64,000 nucleotides of DNA. It comes from CAVTOA01 sp963736285. Its GTDB lineage: Bacteria > Actinomycetota > Actinomycetes > Mycobacteriales > QHCE01. Under the pieces are notes generated by a model. The model was not told where the DNA came from. It searched no databases and was given only the letters and a program-made list of their open reading frames with translations. A program made the translations under genes and the position numbers. This document shows, one piece after another, positions 25,125-34,597 of the stretch (the stretch's first letter is position 1; every line of letters begins with the position of its first letter). The DNA lies in NCBI GenBank assembly GCA_963736285.1, contig CAVTOA010000001.1, forward strand, positions 62,001 to 126,000, in the 5' to 3' direction.

Positions 25125-25674
25125 GCCCAGCAAGGCAGGTAGAACTCGTCAGGGTGTCAGCGTGCACGCAACGTCAGGTGATGAGCTGGAGGCGGATCCG
25201 TTCGTTTTCGCACGGCGCATCTGTCTCCAGTCATTGGAGCGACGGGCTCGGAGCAGAGTTGAGCTAGCGGATACTTTGCGCAAGAAGCAAGTGCCCGCCG
25301 ATATTGCCGAGCAGGTGCTGGATCGCTTAACCGAAGTAGGGCTTATCGACGATGCTGCCTACGCGGAAAGGCTAGTGGAGTCACAGCGTCGCCAACGCGG
25401 CCTTGCCAGGAGAGCACTGATGAGTGAGCTTCGACGACACGGGATAGCGGCGGAGCTGGCACACGATGCGGTGGGCGGCATTTCGACTGAGTCCGAAGAG
25501 GACGTCGCGCGTTCGTGGGCGCAGCGTCGTCTGCGGGCAGTGGCTCATCTCGATGCATCGGTGCGGGTCCGCCGACTCGTGGGGATGCTTGCCCGCAAGG
25601 GCTACCCCCCTGAGTTGGCGTATCGCGTGGTGCGGGAGCTTGTGTCGGATGCTTCCGAGGTTCATGAGCGCTAG
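25096..25674 (+). CDS. recX: Regulatory protein RecX
   Basis: RecX inhibits RecA filaments. The ~192-residue product has the three-helix repeats typical of the family: ARRICLQSLERRARSRVELADTL, then GLIDDAAYAERLVESQRR and RGLARRALMSELRRHGI, ending RLVGMLARKGYPPELAYRVV. The start is unsure: ATG 25096 overlaps recA by 29 nt; a later GTG (about 25153) would remove a non-conserved lead. Confidence 0.9.
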   Translation: MPPPRLPNSEPSKAGRTRQGVSVHATSGDELEADPFVFARRICLQSLERRARSRVELADTLRKKQVPADIAEQVLDRLTEVGLIDDAAYAERLVESQRRQRGLARRALMSELRRHGIAAELAHDAVGGISTESEEDVARSWAQRRLRAVAHLDASVRVRRLVGMLARKGYPPELAYRVVRELVSDASEVHER

Positions 25675-25703
25675 CACGTGCCACGGACTTTTTCGCCCGC
25701 CGA

Positions 25704-25709
25704 TAGGGT
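25704..25709 (+). promoter_or_regulatory. Candidate -10 element upstream of RNase Y
   Basis: TAGGGT fits TAnnnT and would set transcription start near 25716, downstream of the TTG at 25713. This favours the TTG at 25752 as the true rny start. No -35 element is obvious. Confidence 0.3.
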
Positions 25710-25751
25710 GGCTTGCCAGCACTGCCGCTGGCAACGAGAAAGGCCAAGCCA

Positions 25752-27356
25752 TTGTCCCCTACGCTTGCCCTCGTCGTAGCGGGGCTCGCCTTGGTCATTT
25801 CCGCCTGTTTAGTGGGCGGAACCATGTGGCAGCTGTTGCGTCGGATCAATCAGCACCGCGGTGAGGTCGCAACAACGCGGGCTGAGGCAGAGCGCGTTTC
25901 CCAAGAGACCATTGCGGAAGCAAAAAGCGAAGCAAAACGAATCATTGAGCAGGCGCAGCTCCAGGCAACAAAAGACAGTGCGCAGACCATCACTAATACT
26001 CGTCAGCAGTGTCATGACACCAAAGTTGCGATGATGACGGAGATGCGCTGTCGCCAGGCCGAGCTGAGAGAAGAAGCGACCGTAACCCGCCGGCGCACCA
26101 AAGAGCTCGACCTCCGTCACGAAGAGCTAAAACGTCGGGAAGCTCACATACACGCCATTGAGTCGAGTGTGGAGCGACGGCAAGCAGCTCTGGCGTCTGC
26201 TGATGAAGAACATCGTCTCGAATTAGAACGCATTGCCCACCTCTCCGCTGAGTCGGCTCGAGCGGAGGTGGTGACCGCCATTGAGCATGAAGCTAAACGA
26301 GAAGCAGCGGTCATTGTGCGCAATATTGAAGCCGAGGCCCGAGCTGAAGGCGAGAAACGCGCCCGGGAAATCGTGGTGGACGCCATTGCGCGGGTGGCCA
26401 GCGAGCAAACGTCGGAGAGCGTCGTCAGTGTCGTTCAGCTGCCCAATGACGACATGAAGGGCCGGATCATCGGCCGCGAAGGGCGCAATATCCGCACTTT
26501 CGAATCTGTGACTGGTGTCAACGTGATCATCGACGACACCCCGGAAGCGGCACTACTGTCGTGTTTCGACCCCATTCGGCGGGAAGTAGCCCGGGTCACT
26601 TTGGACAAGTTGGTCTTCGACGGTCGAATCCACCCTCAGCGTATTGAGGACATATACGAGCAAAGCAAATCTCGCGTCGAGCAGCTGTGCTTGCGTGCCG
26701 GAGAAGACGCGCTTATCGAGGTGGGCATCGCTGATCTCCATCCCACACTCATTCCGCTCATCGGCAAACTCCGCTACCGCACCTCATATGGGCAGAATGT
26801 GCTCAAGCATCTGATCGAGTCAGCGCATATCGCCGGAATCATGGCCGCTGAATTGCGGCTCGATGTTCCGTTGATCAAGCGCTGTGCTTTTCTGCACGAC
26901 ATCGGCAAGGCGCTCACCCACGAGGTGGAGGGCAGCCATGCCATCATCGGCGCGGATTTGGCTCGACGGTATGGCGAGCACCCCGAGGTGGTGCATGCCA
27001 TTGAGGCGCACCATAACGAGGTCCCACCGGAGACGGTGGCGGCGGTGCTTACGCAGGCGGCGGATTGCTGCTCGGGCGGTCGCCCTGGTGCCCGGCGCGA
27101 AAACCTCGAGGCATACGTCAAACGGTTGGAGCGCATCGAGCAGATCGCCAACGACCTGCCGGGGGTAGACAAAGTATTTGCGATGCAGGCCGGGCGGGAA
27201 GTGCGAGTGATGGTGTCACCGGAGGAGATCGACGACCTCGGTGCGCAGATGATCGCCCGCGATGTTGTCAAGCAAATCGAAAAAGAACTCGTCTACCCCG
27301 GACAAATCCGAGTCACCGTGGTCAGAGAATCTCGCGCGACTGAGATCGCACACTGA
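25752..27356 (+). CDS. rny: Ribonuclease Y
   Basis: RNase Y is a membrane-anchored endoribonuclease that starts mRNA decay. The 534-residue product has an N-terminal transmembrane helix (LALVVAGLALVISACLVGGTMW), a long charged coiled coil (about residues 35-215), a KH domain (GRIIGREGRNIRTFE) and an HD domain with HDIGKALTHE and EAHHNEV. Start TTG 25752 has AGAAAGG eight nt upstream; TTG 25713 would give 547 residues. The recX-rny-miaB order is seen in other actinobacteria. Confidence 0.9.
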   Translation: MSPTLALVVAGLALVISACLVGGTMWQLLRRINQHRGEVATTRAEAERVSQETIAEAKSEAKRIIEQAQLQATKDSAQTITNTRQQCHDTKVAMMTEMRCRQAELREEATVTRRRTKELDLRHEELKRREAHIHAIESSVERRQAALASADEEHRLELERIAHLSAESARAEVVTAIEHEAKREAAVIVRNIEAEARAEGEKRAREIVVDAIARVASEQTSESVVSVVQLPNDDMKGRIIGREGRNIRTFESVTGVNVIIDDTPEAALLSCFDPIRREVARVTLDKLVFDGRIHPQRIEDIYEQSKSRVEQLCLRAGEDALIEVGIADLHPTLIPLIGKLRYRTSYGQNVLKHLIESAHIAGIMAAELRLDVPLIKRCAFLHDIGKALTHEVEGSHAIIGADLARRYGEHPEVVHAIEAHHNEVPPETVAAVLTQAADCCSGGRPGARRENLEAYVKRLERIEQIANDLPGVDKVFAMQAGREVRVMVSPEEIDDLGAQMIARDVVKQIEKELVYPGQIRVTVVRESRATEIAH

Positions 27357-27383
27357 GTCGCGGACCAGCAGTCGCGATGGCAA

Positions 27384-28328
27384 CTAACGCCCCATGCGGT
27401 TTGTTGTTGGACGCTGGTTACCCTTTTTGTCCAACTTCTTATCATGTCGCTTCGTCCGCATTGCCTTCCTGACTCGCGCTTGACGCAACCCGCCCGTTAT
27501 CCGTTGCCGCGCTGCCCGCACTACGCCCCTTGGCGTAAACGTTTCGCGCCTTACTTCCGGTGGAGTCCGTGGCAGACCACAAGCTTTTAGATCCTCATCA
27601 AGCCCTTCTGCTTTTCCGGCGCTAGGTCCTACGGCGCGGTACATCAAGCCATTCTCTTTGTATATCGACGTCATGTCGCTGTTAGATAGCTCGGGAACGC
27701 CACGCATTTCTTTCAAATGGTCTTTGGTTGATGTACCTACACTGGTGGCAGTTTGTGGATCTTGTATATCGACAATTGTTTGCTTGCCATAAGGGGAGTT
27801 TAATCTTAGGGAGATTAGCCTACCGGCATCCGCGGGCGAAGAAATTGCTGAGACTATTTTTACCGTAGAAAAGTCGTCAGTAGGTGGATCAAAGTCGCTA
27901 GCCCGAGGAAGCTCATTTCGTGACGTGCCATCTATTATAAGCTTGTCAGATTTAAGCGCATCAGGATCGGAGCTATACGCCAGGCGCAACCGAAGGTCTG
28001 TCGAGTCCGTCGTGCAGGGATATATGTCTAGAAGGTGTAGCCCTTCTGGGATTCGTCTTTTAAGGTCGTCTACTGTCGCATGATCGGGAAAGCGTCCTAA
28101 TAGAGCGTTAATTAATTCCTTGGTTTGTAGAGCGGTTTGATCGTCCCATTCGTAAGAGTGGGGCGACTTCAACACGGCATCCACGCGTCTATTAATTTCT
28201 TGAAGCATCCTTAACTGAGCTTCTAAAATGTTTTCTTTTCGTTGCTCCGGGGTGAGCTCAGACTTTCCTACTCCGGTCACGGGCGAACTGGGATTTTCAT
28301 TAGTGGGGTTACCGTCAATAATAGGCAT
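27384..28328 (-). CDS. Orphan AT-rich protein of unknown function
   Basis: 314 residues, not recognised as any family. The N-terminal third is helical and charged (ELTPEQRKENILEAQLRMLQEINRR), the middle looks like a mixed alpha/beta domain with LRLRLAYSSDP and VKIVSAISSPADAGRLISLRL, and the last 60 residues are very basic, ending KRHDKKLDKKGNQR. No signal peptide or membrane helix. Base composition is unlike its neighbours (24 of 60 G/C at 27721-27780) and codon use is relaxed, pointing to lateral acquisition. It sits between rny and miaB on the opposite strand. ATG 28328 follows GAGGACACA. Confidence 0.75.
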   Translation of the reverse strand: MPIIDGNPTNENPSSPVTGVGKSELTPEQRKENILEAQLRMLQEINRRVDAVLKSPHSYEWDDQTALQTKELINALLGRFPDHATVDDLKRRIPEGLHLLDIYPCTTDSTDLRLRLAYSSDPDALKSDKLIIDGTSRNELPRASDFDPPTDDFSTVKIVSAISSPADAGRLISLRLNSPYGKQTIVDIQDPQTATSVGTSTKDHLKEMRGVPELSNSDMTSIYKENGLMYRAVGPSAGKAEGLDEDLKACGLPRTPPEVRRETFTPRGVVRAARQRITGGLRQARVRKAMRTKRHDKKLDKKGNQRPTTNRMGR

Positions 28329-28472
28329 TGTGTCCTCGTTTATTTAACTGCGCGACGCGTTTGATCAGGCATACAGATGTTTGCTCACTGCGCAGGCTCT
28401 AGGGCAGTATTTCACGCCTCAGCCAGCACCAGGCGGATCGCGGAAGAAGTAAGGCCGTACCCTGGAGCCGTT

Positions 28473-30023
28473 ATGACTGCCTCGCTTACCTCCACCGCCG
28501 AAGTCATTGCGGCCACCAACAGCGCCGCGAGTCCGCGCACATATCAGGTGCGCACCTACGGCTGCCAGATGAACGTGCACGACTCCGAACGTCTTGCGGG
28601 TCTGCTCGAGTCAGCTGGCTACCGGCTGGCCCCCACCGACGAGACCGCTGACGTGGTGGTGTTTAACACCTGCGCGGTGCGCGAAAACGCTGACAACCGG
28701 CTGTACGGCAATTTGGGGCAGCTACTGCCGGCCAAGAAAGCCAAACCAGGAATGCAGATCGCGGTGGGTGGCTGCTTAGCGCAGAAAGATCGCGGCGAGA
28801 TCGTGCGCCGAGCCCCATCGGTCGATGTGGTGTTCGGCACGCACAACATCGGCTCCCTGCCGGTACTGCTGGAGCGAGCTCGTCACAACCAGCAAGCTGA
28901 AGTCGAGATTGTGGAGTCACTGGAGACTTTTCCGTCCAATCTTCCCTCCAAACGCGACTCTCGCTATGCCGCGTGGGTGTCCGTCTCGGTGGGCTGCAAC
29001 AACACCTGCACGTTTTGCATTGTGCCGGCGTTGCGTGGCAAAGAAAAAGATCGCCGCCCAGGGGAGATCCTGTCCGAAGTCCAAGCACTCGTCACCGACG
29101 GTGTGCTTGAGATCACCTTGCTGGGCCAGAACGTCAATGCTTATGGCGCAGAGTTTGGTGACAAGCTGGCGTTTTCTAAGTTGCTCCGAGCTTGTGGCGA
29201 GATCGACGGACTCGAGCGGCTCCGATTCACGTCACCGCACCCCAAAGATTTCACCGACGACGTAATCGCTGCCATGGCTGAGACGCCGGCGGTGTGCCAC
29301 CAATTGCACATGCCACTGCAGTCCGGTTCGGACAGTGTGCTCAAGGCCATGCGCCGGTCGTACCGACAACAGCGTTTCTTGGGAATTGTCGATCGTGTGC
29401 GGCAAGCAATGCCGGATGCGGCCATCACCACCGACATCATCGTCGGATTTCCGGGCGAGACGGAGACAGACTTCCAGCAGACCCTGGCGGTGGTGCGGGA
29501 GGCGCGATTCGCGAGTGCCTTCACGTTCCAATACTCGAAGCGCCCTGGCACCCCGGCAGCGCGGATGCCAGACCAGGTACCGAAAGAAGTTGTGCAGGAG
29601 CGGTATGAGCGCCTCGTGGCTCTTCAAGAAGAGATCTCGTGGAAAGAAAACAAAAAGCTCGTTGGCCGCACAGTCGAGGTGTTGCTTGCTGACGGTGCCG
29701 GCCGCAAAGACGCTGGCACGGGGCGAATGTCGGGTAGAGCCCGTGACGGTCGACTGGTGCACGTGTCGACAAACAATGGCGCTAACAAACCCGTGCGTCC
29801 TGGCGATGTCGTACACAGTGTGATTACCCACGCTGCGCCCTACCATCTAGTGGCCGGTGGCGCGCTGATCGCGCATCGGCAAACCCGTGCCGGCGACGCT
29901 TGGGCCGCCGACAACGCACCCACCCCAACGGGGGTGATGCTGGGTTTGCCTTCCATTGGCGCTCCGCCCACTGCCGCCGCTCACTCGGCTTCGGCAGCGG
30001 GCGGTTGCGCCTGCGAGGAGTAG
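28473..30023 (+). CDS. miaB: tRNA-2-methylthio-N6-dimethylallyladenosine synthase MiaB
   Basis: Radical SAM methylthiotransferase adding -SCH3 to i6A37 of tRNA. The 516-residue product has an N-terminal MTTase domain with YGCQMNVHDSE, NTCAVRENA and VGGCLAQ supplying the auxiliary cluster Cys, the radical SAM CxxxCxxC at 175/179/182, and a C-terminal TRAM domain. An odd Ala/Gly/Cys tail ends ASAAGGCACEE. ATG 28473 is chosen from homology. MiaA, which makes the substrate i6A, is encoded at 31816. Confidence 0.95.
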   Translation: MTASLTSTAEVIAATNSAASPRTYQVRTYGCQMNVHDSERLAGLLESAGYRLAPTDETADVVVFNTCAVRENADNRLYGNLGQLLPAKKAKPGMQIAVGGCLAQKDRGEIVRRAPSVDVVFGTHNIGSLPVLLERARHNQQAEVEIVESLETFPSNLPSKRDSRYAAWVSVSVGCNNTCTFCIVPALRGKEKDRRPGEILSEVQALVTDGVLEITLLGQNVNAYGAEFGDKLAFSKLLRACGEIDGLERLRFTSPHPKDFTDDVIAAMAETPAVCHQLHMPLQSGSDSVLKAMRRSYRQQRFLGIVDRVRQAMPDAAITTDIIVGFPGETETDFQQTLAVVREARFASAFTFQYSKRPGTPAARMPDQVPKEVVQERYERLVALQEEISWKENKKLVGRTVEVLLADGAGRKDAGTGRMSGRARDGRLVHVSTNNGANKPVRPGDVVHSVITHAAPYHLVAGGALIAHRQTRAGDAWAADNAPTPTGVMLGLPSIGAPPTAAAHSASAAGGCACEE

Positions 30024-30029
30024 CGGAAA

Positions 30030-30317
30030 CTAACGCCTGGAAGTGACTCTTCCTCGGCCTTCCCGGCCCATGAATCCCGCTACCAGGGCTACGGCGATGA
30101 TCGCAAGGACCACCTGAATAAGGAGCCTGATCCAGTCAACTCCGTTGGTGTCGCCAACTCCAAGCCAGGTGGCGATGACACCACCCACGAATGCGGCGAC
30201 CATTCCCGCACCGATCGTGGCCCACCACGGAATATTCTGCCGGCCTGGCAAGATAAGACGGGCGATCACACCCAGAACTGCGCCGGCAATTATCGCCCCA
30301 ATGAGAGCACTAATCAC
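30030..30317 (-). CDS. GlsB/YeaQ/YmgE family stress-response membrane protein
   Basis: 95-residue membrane protein with three hydrophobic helices (LIGAIIAGAVLGVIARLIL, the WWATIGAGMVAAFVGGVIA stretch and LIQVVLAIIAVALVAGFM) and the family GxxARxxLPGRQNIP motif. The family was once called transglycosylase-associated; its role is unknown. GTG 30317 has a strong GGAGGA six nt upstream, which decides the start. Convergent with miaB (6 nt between stops). Confidence 0.9.
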   Translation of the reverse strand: MISALIGAIIAGAVLGVIARLILPGRQNIPWWATIGAGMVAAFVGGVIATWLGVGDTNGVDWIRLLIQVVLAIIAVALVAGFMGREGRGRVTSRR

Positions 30318-30467
30318 GTCTTCCTCCTTTCCTCTGCATTCGTCCATCATCGTCGACTTTTGCAGGGAAAAGAAAGGCTAGCTGGCATCGAATTCGCATC
30401 AGAGGCTATGCGGGCCGTCAGGCGTCTCAATCGAATGCGATCACGCCAGCAAGACGGCTCATGTTGG

Positions 30468-31685
30468 CTAGGCGGAGCGTTCCGCAAGCTCCAAGAATTG
30501 ACGCTTGGAGTCCAGCGCTTTCTGGGCGGCGGCGATTCGTGAGGAGTCGCCGCCGGCTTTTGCTCGCTCTAGCTGCTGACTCGCGCGGTCAACTTGTTCT
30601 CGCATTTGTGTCAGAAGCGGATTTTCGGCCGCGTGTTCGCGCCGCCACTGTTCGTTGGCCGCGCCTCGGACGTTGTCTTCTAGCTCCCGCAGGCGGCGCT
30701 CCAAGCTGTGACTCGCATTTCTGGGAACGTGACCGAGCGTGTCCCAACGAGCGTGGACGTCCCGCAACTTTGCTTGGGCCGCGTGCTTGTCCGAACTGGG
30801 GTCGATTTTTTCAGCGTCAGCCAGTAGTTTTTCTTTTTTCCGCAGGTTCTCGGTGAGCTCAGCGTCACGCGCCGCGAACGCCTCGCTGCGGTGGCTGAAG
30901 AAGTGGTCTTGGGCGGCGCGAAAACGCTTCCACAGTTTTTCCTCGGCCTCTCGGCCCGCGCGTCCGGCTGCTTTCCAGTCAAGCATCAGCTGTTTGAGCC
31001 GCGCCGCGGTATGTTGCCAGTCAGTGGAGTCGGCGAGTTTTTCGGCTTCGGCGATGAGCTGCTCTTTGTGGCCTTGGGTTTTTTTGCGTTCCGCGGTGAG
31101 CTGTGCAAAGTGCTCACGTCGCCGCGCGTTAAAGGTATTTCTGGCAGCGGCAAATTGCTGCCAGAGTGCGGCGTCGGTCTTCCGATCTACACCGTGAATG
31201 GTTTTCCAGGTGTCAACGATGGCCTGAAGGTGCTCGCCGGCGGTTTTCCATTGGGTGCTGTCGGCGAGTTTTTCGGCTTCGGATACCAACGCAGACTTTG
31301 CGGCAATCGCTTGTTCACGTGCTTCCTGCCTTGCCGCTTTTGCCTCGGTGGCCGATTTTTCTGCTTGACGTTCGACCTCGTCTAGCTGGCTCTCTAGCGC
31401 CGTAAGGTCGCCCACTGCCGCCACGCTGTCTAGCGAGCTACGCAGTTTGCGCGCGCTTGCTGCTGTGTGTTGCGGATCGGCGGCTCCGCTCGCGAGACGT
31501 GCCTGGAGTAAAGAGACTTCCGTGGCAAGGTCGTCATAGCGGCGCGCGAAGTGGGCGAGGCCTTCTTCGGCCGAACCTGCCTGCCAGGATCCGACCGCGC
31601 GTTCTCCCGAAGCGGTGCGCACATACACCGTGCCGTCAGCGTCGATGCGTCCGAAACTGGTGCTGGTGCGATCGGTCTCGCTCAT
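30468..31685 (-). CDS. DUF349 domain protein
   Basis: 405-residue, highly charged, almost wholly helical cytoplasmic protein with at least three DUF349 repeats. The repeated segments SEAEKLADSTQWKTAGEHLQ and AEAEKLADSTDWQHTAARLK share the ADST-W-TA spacing, and a third, divergent repeat has ADAEKIDPSSDKHAAQAKL. A conserved N-terminal FGRIDADGTVYVRTASGERAVG precedes them. The family is widespread in actinobacteria beside miaB/miaA; function unknown. Confidence 0.9.
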   Translation of the reverse strand: MSETDRTSTSFGRIDADGTVYVRTASGERAVGSWQAGSAEEGLAHFARRYDDLATEVSLLQARLASGAADPQHTAASARKLRSSLDSVAAVGDLTALESQLDEVERQAEKSATEAKAARQEAREQAIAAKSALVSEAEKLADSTQWKTAGEHLQAIVDTWKTIHGVDRKTDAALWQQFAAARNTFNARRREHFAQLTAERKKTQGHKEQLIAEAEKLADSTDWQHTAARLKQLMLDWKAAGRAGREAEEKLWKRFRAAQDHFFSHRSEAFAARDAELTENLRKKEKLLADAEKIDPSSDKHAAQAKLRDVHARWDTLGHVPRNASHSLERRLRELEDNVRGAANEQWRREHAAENPLLTQMREQVDRASQQLERAKAGGDSSRIAAAQKALDSKRQFLELAERSA

Positions 31686-31815
31686 GGGTTTCTATCCTTG
31701 TTCTGCCGACTGCGCCTGCTTACCCAACACCTCGTATTCTCACAGGTTCGCAGACTGAATGCCGATAGGGGTTGGTGTTGTCGCCATGGCTAGAGACGCA
31801 GCAGAGGAGCGCTCA

Positions 31816-32742
31816 ATGGCGTCGTCCCTGGTTGTTGCCGTGGTGGGGCCGACCGCGACCGGAAAATCCGCATTGGCCATCGAGCTGGCTCGGCGCTGCG
31901 GGGGCGAAGTAATAAACGCCGATGCGATGCAGCTTTATCGAGGTATGGATATCGGCACCGCGAAGCTGACCGGTGTGGAACGTGAAGGCGTTCCTCATCA
32001 TGTGTTTGACATTTGGGAGGTCGCCGAGGCGGCCAGCGTGGCCGAATATCAGCGAATAGCGCGTGGTGTTGTCACCGAGCTCCACACCGCCAGCAGGGTT
32101 CCGATTGTGGCTGGTGGCTCCGGACTATATGTGCACGCTGTTCTCGAGCAGATGGAAGTTCCCGGGACCGACCAAGCCGTTCGCGACAAATGGAATGCCG
32201 AACTGGAACGTCTCGGGTCAGACAGGCTGCATCGCCGCTTGGCTGAGGTCGACCCTGCCGCCGCATCGGCGATCTTGCCCAGCAATAGCCGGCGCATCGT
32301 GCGTGCGCTGGAGGTTATCGACCTGACGGGGCGCCCTTTCCCGGCCAGGTCGACGAATTTGAAGCCATTCTTTCGTTCTGTCTACATAGGACTCGATGCC
32401 CCTACCGAACAACTCGATGCCGCGATCGACCGCCGTGTGCTGCGCATGTGGGAACTGGGGTTAGTCGACGAGGTGCGCGCGCTCCTTTCCGATGGGCTCG
32501 CTGACAGCCCTACCGCGAGTCGCGCTCTGGGTTATGCGCAGGTCTTGCGGATGCTCAAGGGCGAGATCACCGAGGCGGAGGCTATTGCGCACACCCAACA
32601 AGCAACCCGACGTTTCGTGCGACGGCAGCGGTCGTGGTTCCGTCGTGACAAACGAGTGCGGTGGTTCTCTACCGAGGATCCGCAGCTGGTGGCACGGGCT
32701 GTGGAGAGCGTGACGGCCGCTGCTGGGTTATCCACAGATTGA
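31816..32742 (+). CDS. miaA: tRNA dimethylallyltransferase MiaA
   Basis: MiaA transfers dimethylallyl to A37 of tRNA. The 308-residue product has the P-loop GPTATGKS at residues 11-18, INADAMQLYRGMDIGTAK, VAGGSGLYVHAVL and a C-terminal helical region with RQRSWFRRDKRVRW. ATG 31816 follows GAGGAG at 31804-31809; an in-frame ATG at 31786 would add ten residues. A TTATCCACA overlaps the last codons. Confidence 0.95.
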   Translation: MASSLVVAVVGPTATGKSALAIELARRCGGEVINADAMQLYRGMDIGTAKLTGVEREGVPHHVFDIWEVAEAASVAEYQRIARGVVTELHTASRVPIVAGGSGLYVHAVLEQMEVPGTDQAVRDKWNAELERLGSDRLHRRLAEVDPAAASAILPSNSRRIVRALEVIDLTGRPFPARSTNLKPFFRSVYIGLDAPTEQLDAAIDRRVLRMWELGLVDEVRALLSDGLADSPTASRALGYAQVLRMLKGEITEAEAIAHTQQATRRFVRRQRSWFRRDKRVRWFSTEDPQLVARAVESVTAAAGLSTD

Positions 32743-32773
32743 CGTGGTCAGCGTCGCAACGTCTTCTGGCCTC

Positions 32774-32779
32774 TAAGCT
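32774..32779 (+). promoter_or_regulatory. Candidate -10 element for leaderless dapF
   Basis: TAAGCT (TAnnnT) ends exactly 6 nt before the GTG at 32786, so the transcript would start at the G of the start codon. No Shine-Dalgarno is visible. Confidence 0.5.
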
Positions 32780-32785
32780 AAAGGT

Positions 32786-33670
32786 GTGAGTATCGCATTC
32801 GCCAAAGGGCATGGCACTGAAAACGACTTCGTGATAGTTCCGGATCCCGATGGTGTGGTACCCCTATCGGCGGAACAGGTCCGTGCGTTGTGTCACAGGC
32901 GGACGGGCATCGGTGGAGATGGCGTGCTGCGGGTCGTGCGTGCTGCCAAAGACCCAGACGCGGTGGCGCAAGCCGCTGAGGCGGAATGGTTTATGGATTA
33001 TCGCAATGCCGACGGCTCCGTCGCGGAAATGTGTGGCAATGGGGTGCGTGTATTCGCCCGCTATCTCATGCGGTTTGGTTTTGCTGAGCCCGGTGAGTTC
33101 GACATCGCCACCCGCGATGGAGTGAAGCGATTGCGGTCCACCCCAGACGGATCTATCACTGTCGATATGGGACGTCCCCAGCTGTTGGGGCGGTCGAGGG
33201 CGCGCATTGGCGATGAGACGTTTACTGGCATCGCGGTGGAAGCCGCTGGCACACCACATTTAGTGTGTGTAGCGGAGGGCGAGGTCGACGAGGTGGACCT
33301 CACGGCTCCGCCTAGTATCGACAACACTGTTTTTCCGCACGGCGCCAACGTCGAATTTGTCAACGTGTTGGCCGGCGATGGGTCGTCATCATGGGAGGAG
33401 CGCCCCTCGCTGTCGTTGAGCGTCCGTATGCGAGTACATGAACGTGGCGCGGGCGAGACACGGTCGTGTGGGACCGGAGCGGTTGCGGCCGCGGCCGCAG
33501 CATTGTCTTCCGAGACGACGGCGCACGTGGCAGCAGGTGTTGGGGGCACGCGGCCGGGCACGGTGATGGTCCAGGTGCCCGGTGGGCGATTGACGGTGTC
33601 GATCGATGAAGCCACCAGTTATTTGACAGGTCCTGCCGTAATCTCCGCGACGGGAGAATGGACCCCGTGA
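32786..33670 (+). CDS. dapF: Diaminopimelate epimerase
   Basis: Converts LL- to meso-diaminopimelate for peptidoglycan and lysine. The 294-residue product carries the two catalytic cysteines: Cys83 in EMCGNGVRVFARY and Cys228 in TRSCGTGAVAA. GTG 32786 appears leaderless. Its stop shares a base with an ATG of the next gene, so the two are an operon. Confidence 0.95.
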   Translation: MSIAFAKGHGTENDFVIVPDPDGVVPLSAEQVRALCHRRTGIGGDGVLRVVRAAKDPDAVAQAAEAEWFMDYRNADGSVAEMCGNGVRVFARYLMRFGFAEPGEFDIATRDGVKRLRSTPDGSITVDMGRPQLLGRSRARIGDETFTGIAVEAAGTPHLVCVAEGEVDEVDLTAPPSIDNTVFPHGANVEFVNVLAGDGSSSWEERPSLSLSVRMRVHERGAGETRSCGTGAVAAAAAALSSETTAHVAAGVGGTRPGTVMVQVPGGRLTVSIDEATSYLTGPAVISATGEWTP

Positions 33671-34506
33671 TGGGGGAGCTCGCGGAGCTTGCTCGTATCG
33701 CAGAAGGCGTCTTGCGCGAGGCGGTGCCGTTGTTCCGACGCAGTCTCGGCGCAGAGATTGAAATCGCGAAGGCGCCTGATGACTACGCAACTACTGCCGA
33801 CCTAGCACTTGAACGACAGATCGCTGGGGCGCTTGTGGAGCGCACCGGCATTGAGGTGCACGGTGAAGAGCTGGGAGGTGCCGATCTCCAAGCGGCGTCG
33901 GAGAATAGGCGGTTCGTTTGGGTGCTTGATCCCATCGACGGCACCGCGAACTTCTTACAGCGGATTCCACTCACCGGAATCAACCTTGCGTTGTTGCACG
34001 GAAGTGAACCGGTGATCGGGATGACGTGGCTTCCATTCTTGGAAGACAGATACCTCGCGATCGACACTACGACCACCACAGGTGAGGGCGTAACTCTTCA
34101 CCGCAATGGGGTGCCAATCCCACAGCTACGTCCTTCGTCCCTGGCCGATGTCACTGTGGGGTTGGGAAACCTGAAGAATGCCAGGGGCAGCGCGTTTCCG
34201 CCCGAGTACCGCATGGCGGTGCTGAGCGCGCTGGTGGAGCGGTCGTTTCGAGTGCGGATGGTGGGCTCGTCGGCTCTCGATCTGGCATGGGTCGCACATG
34301 GACGGTTTGGTGCCTGCGTCAATTTCGGCGGCCAGATATGGGACAACGCACCCGGTCTATGTTTGGTCCGGGCAGCTGGTGGAGAGGTTTTGAATTTTTC
34401 CGGTGAGCCGTATCGCTTTTCGGACAATTCCATTGTGGCCGGTGCTCCGGGAGTCATCGCCGAATTGTCCGAAGTCTTTGCTGAGCTTAATCGCGTACAC
34501 AACTGA
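33670..34506 (+). CDS. Inositol monophosphatase family protein
   Basis: Mg-dependent phosphatase fold; substrates in the family include inositol-1-phosphate, histidinol phosphate and PAP. Seen: the GEE metal-binding motif (HGEELGG), DPIDGTANFLQ, and the second metal motif WDNAPGLCLVRAAGGEV. The last is normally W-D-x-A-A-G; here APGLCLV replaces part, a subfamily trait. Start is taken as ATG 33670, overlapping the dapF stop as TGATG; ATG 33658 is possible (282 residues). The exact substrate cannot be named. Confidence 0.85.
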   Translation: MGELAELARIAEGVLREAVPLFRRSLGAEIEIAKAPDDYATTADLALERQIAGALVERTGIEVHGEELGGADLQAASENRRFVWVLDPIDGTANFLQRIPLTGINLALLHGSEPVIGMTWLPFLEDRYLAIDTTTTTGEGVTLHRNGVPIPQLRPSSLADVTVGLGNLKNARGSAFPPEYRMAVLSALVERSFRVRMVGSSALDLAWVAHGRFGACVNFGGQIWDNAPGLCLVRAAGGEVLNFSGEPYRFSDNSIVAGAPGVIAELSEVFAELNRVHN

Positions 34507-34597
34507 TACGTGCCTGTTCTCAAGCATCTATGTGCGTCGTTTCAATGGGAGAATGTTCGATCACTCCGAGCCGCCCATAATGGATTTCTTGTCGCAG

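Noticed and set aside
32728..32736. DnaA box at the end of miaA
   Set aside because: A single TTATCCACA inside coding sequence; not enough for an origin or regulatory call.
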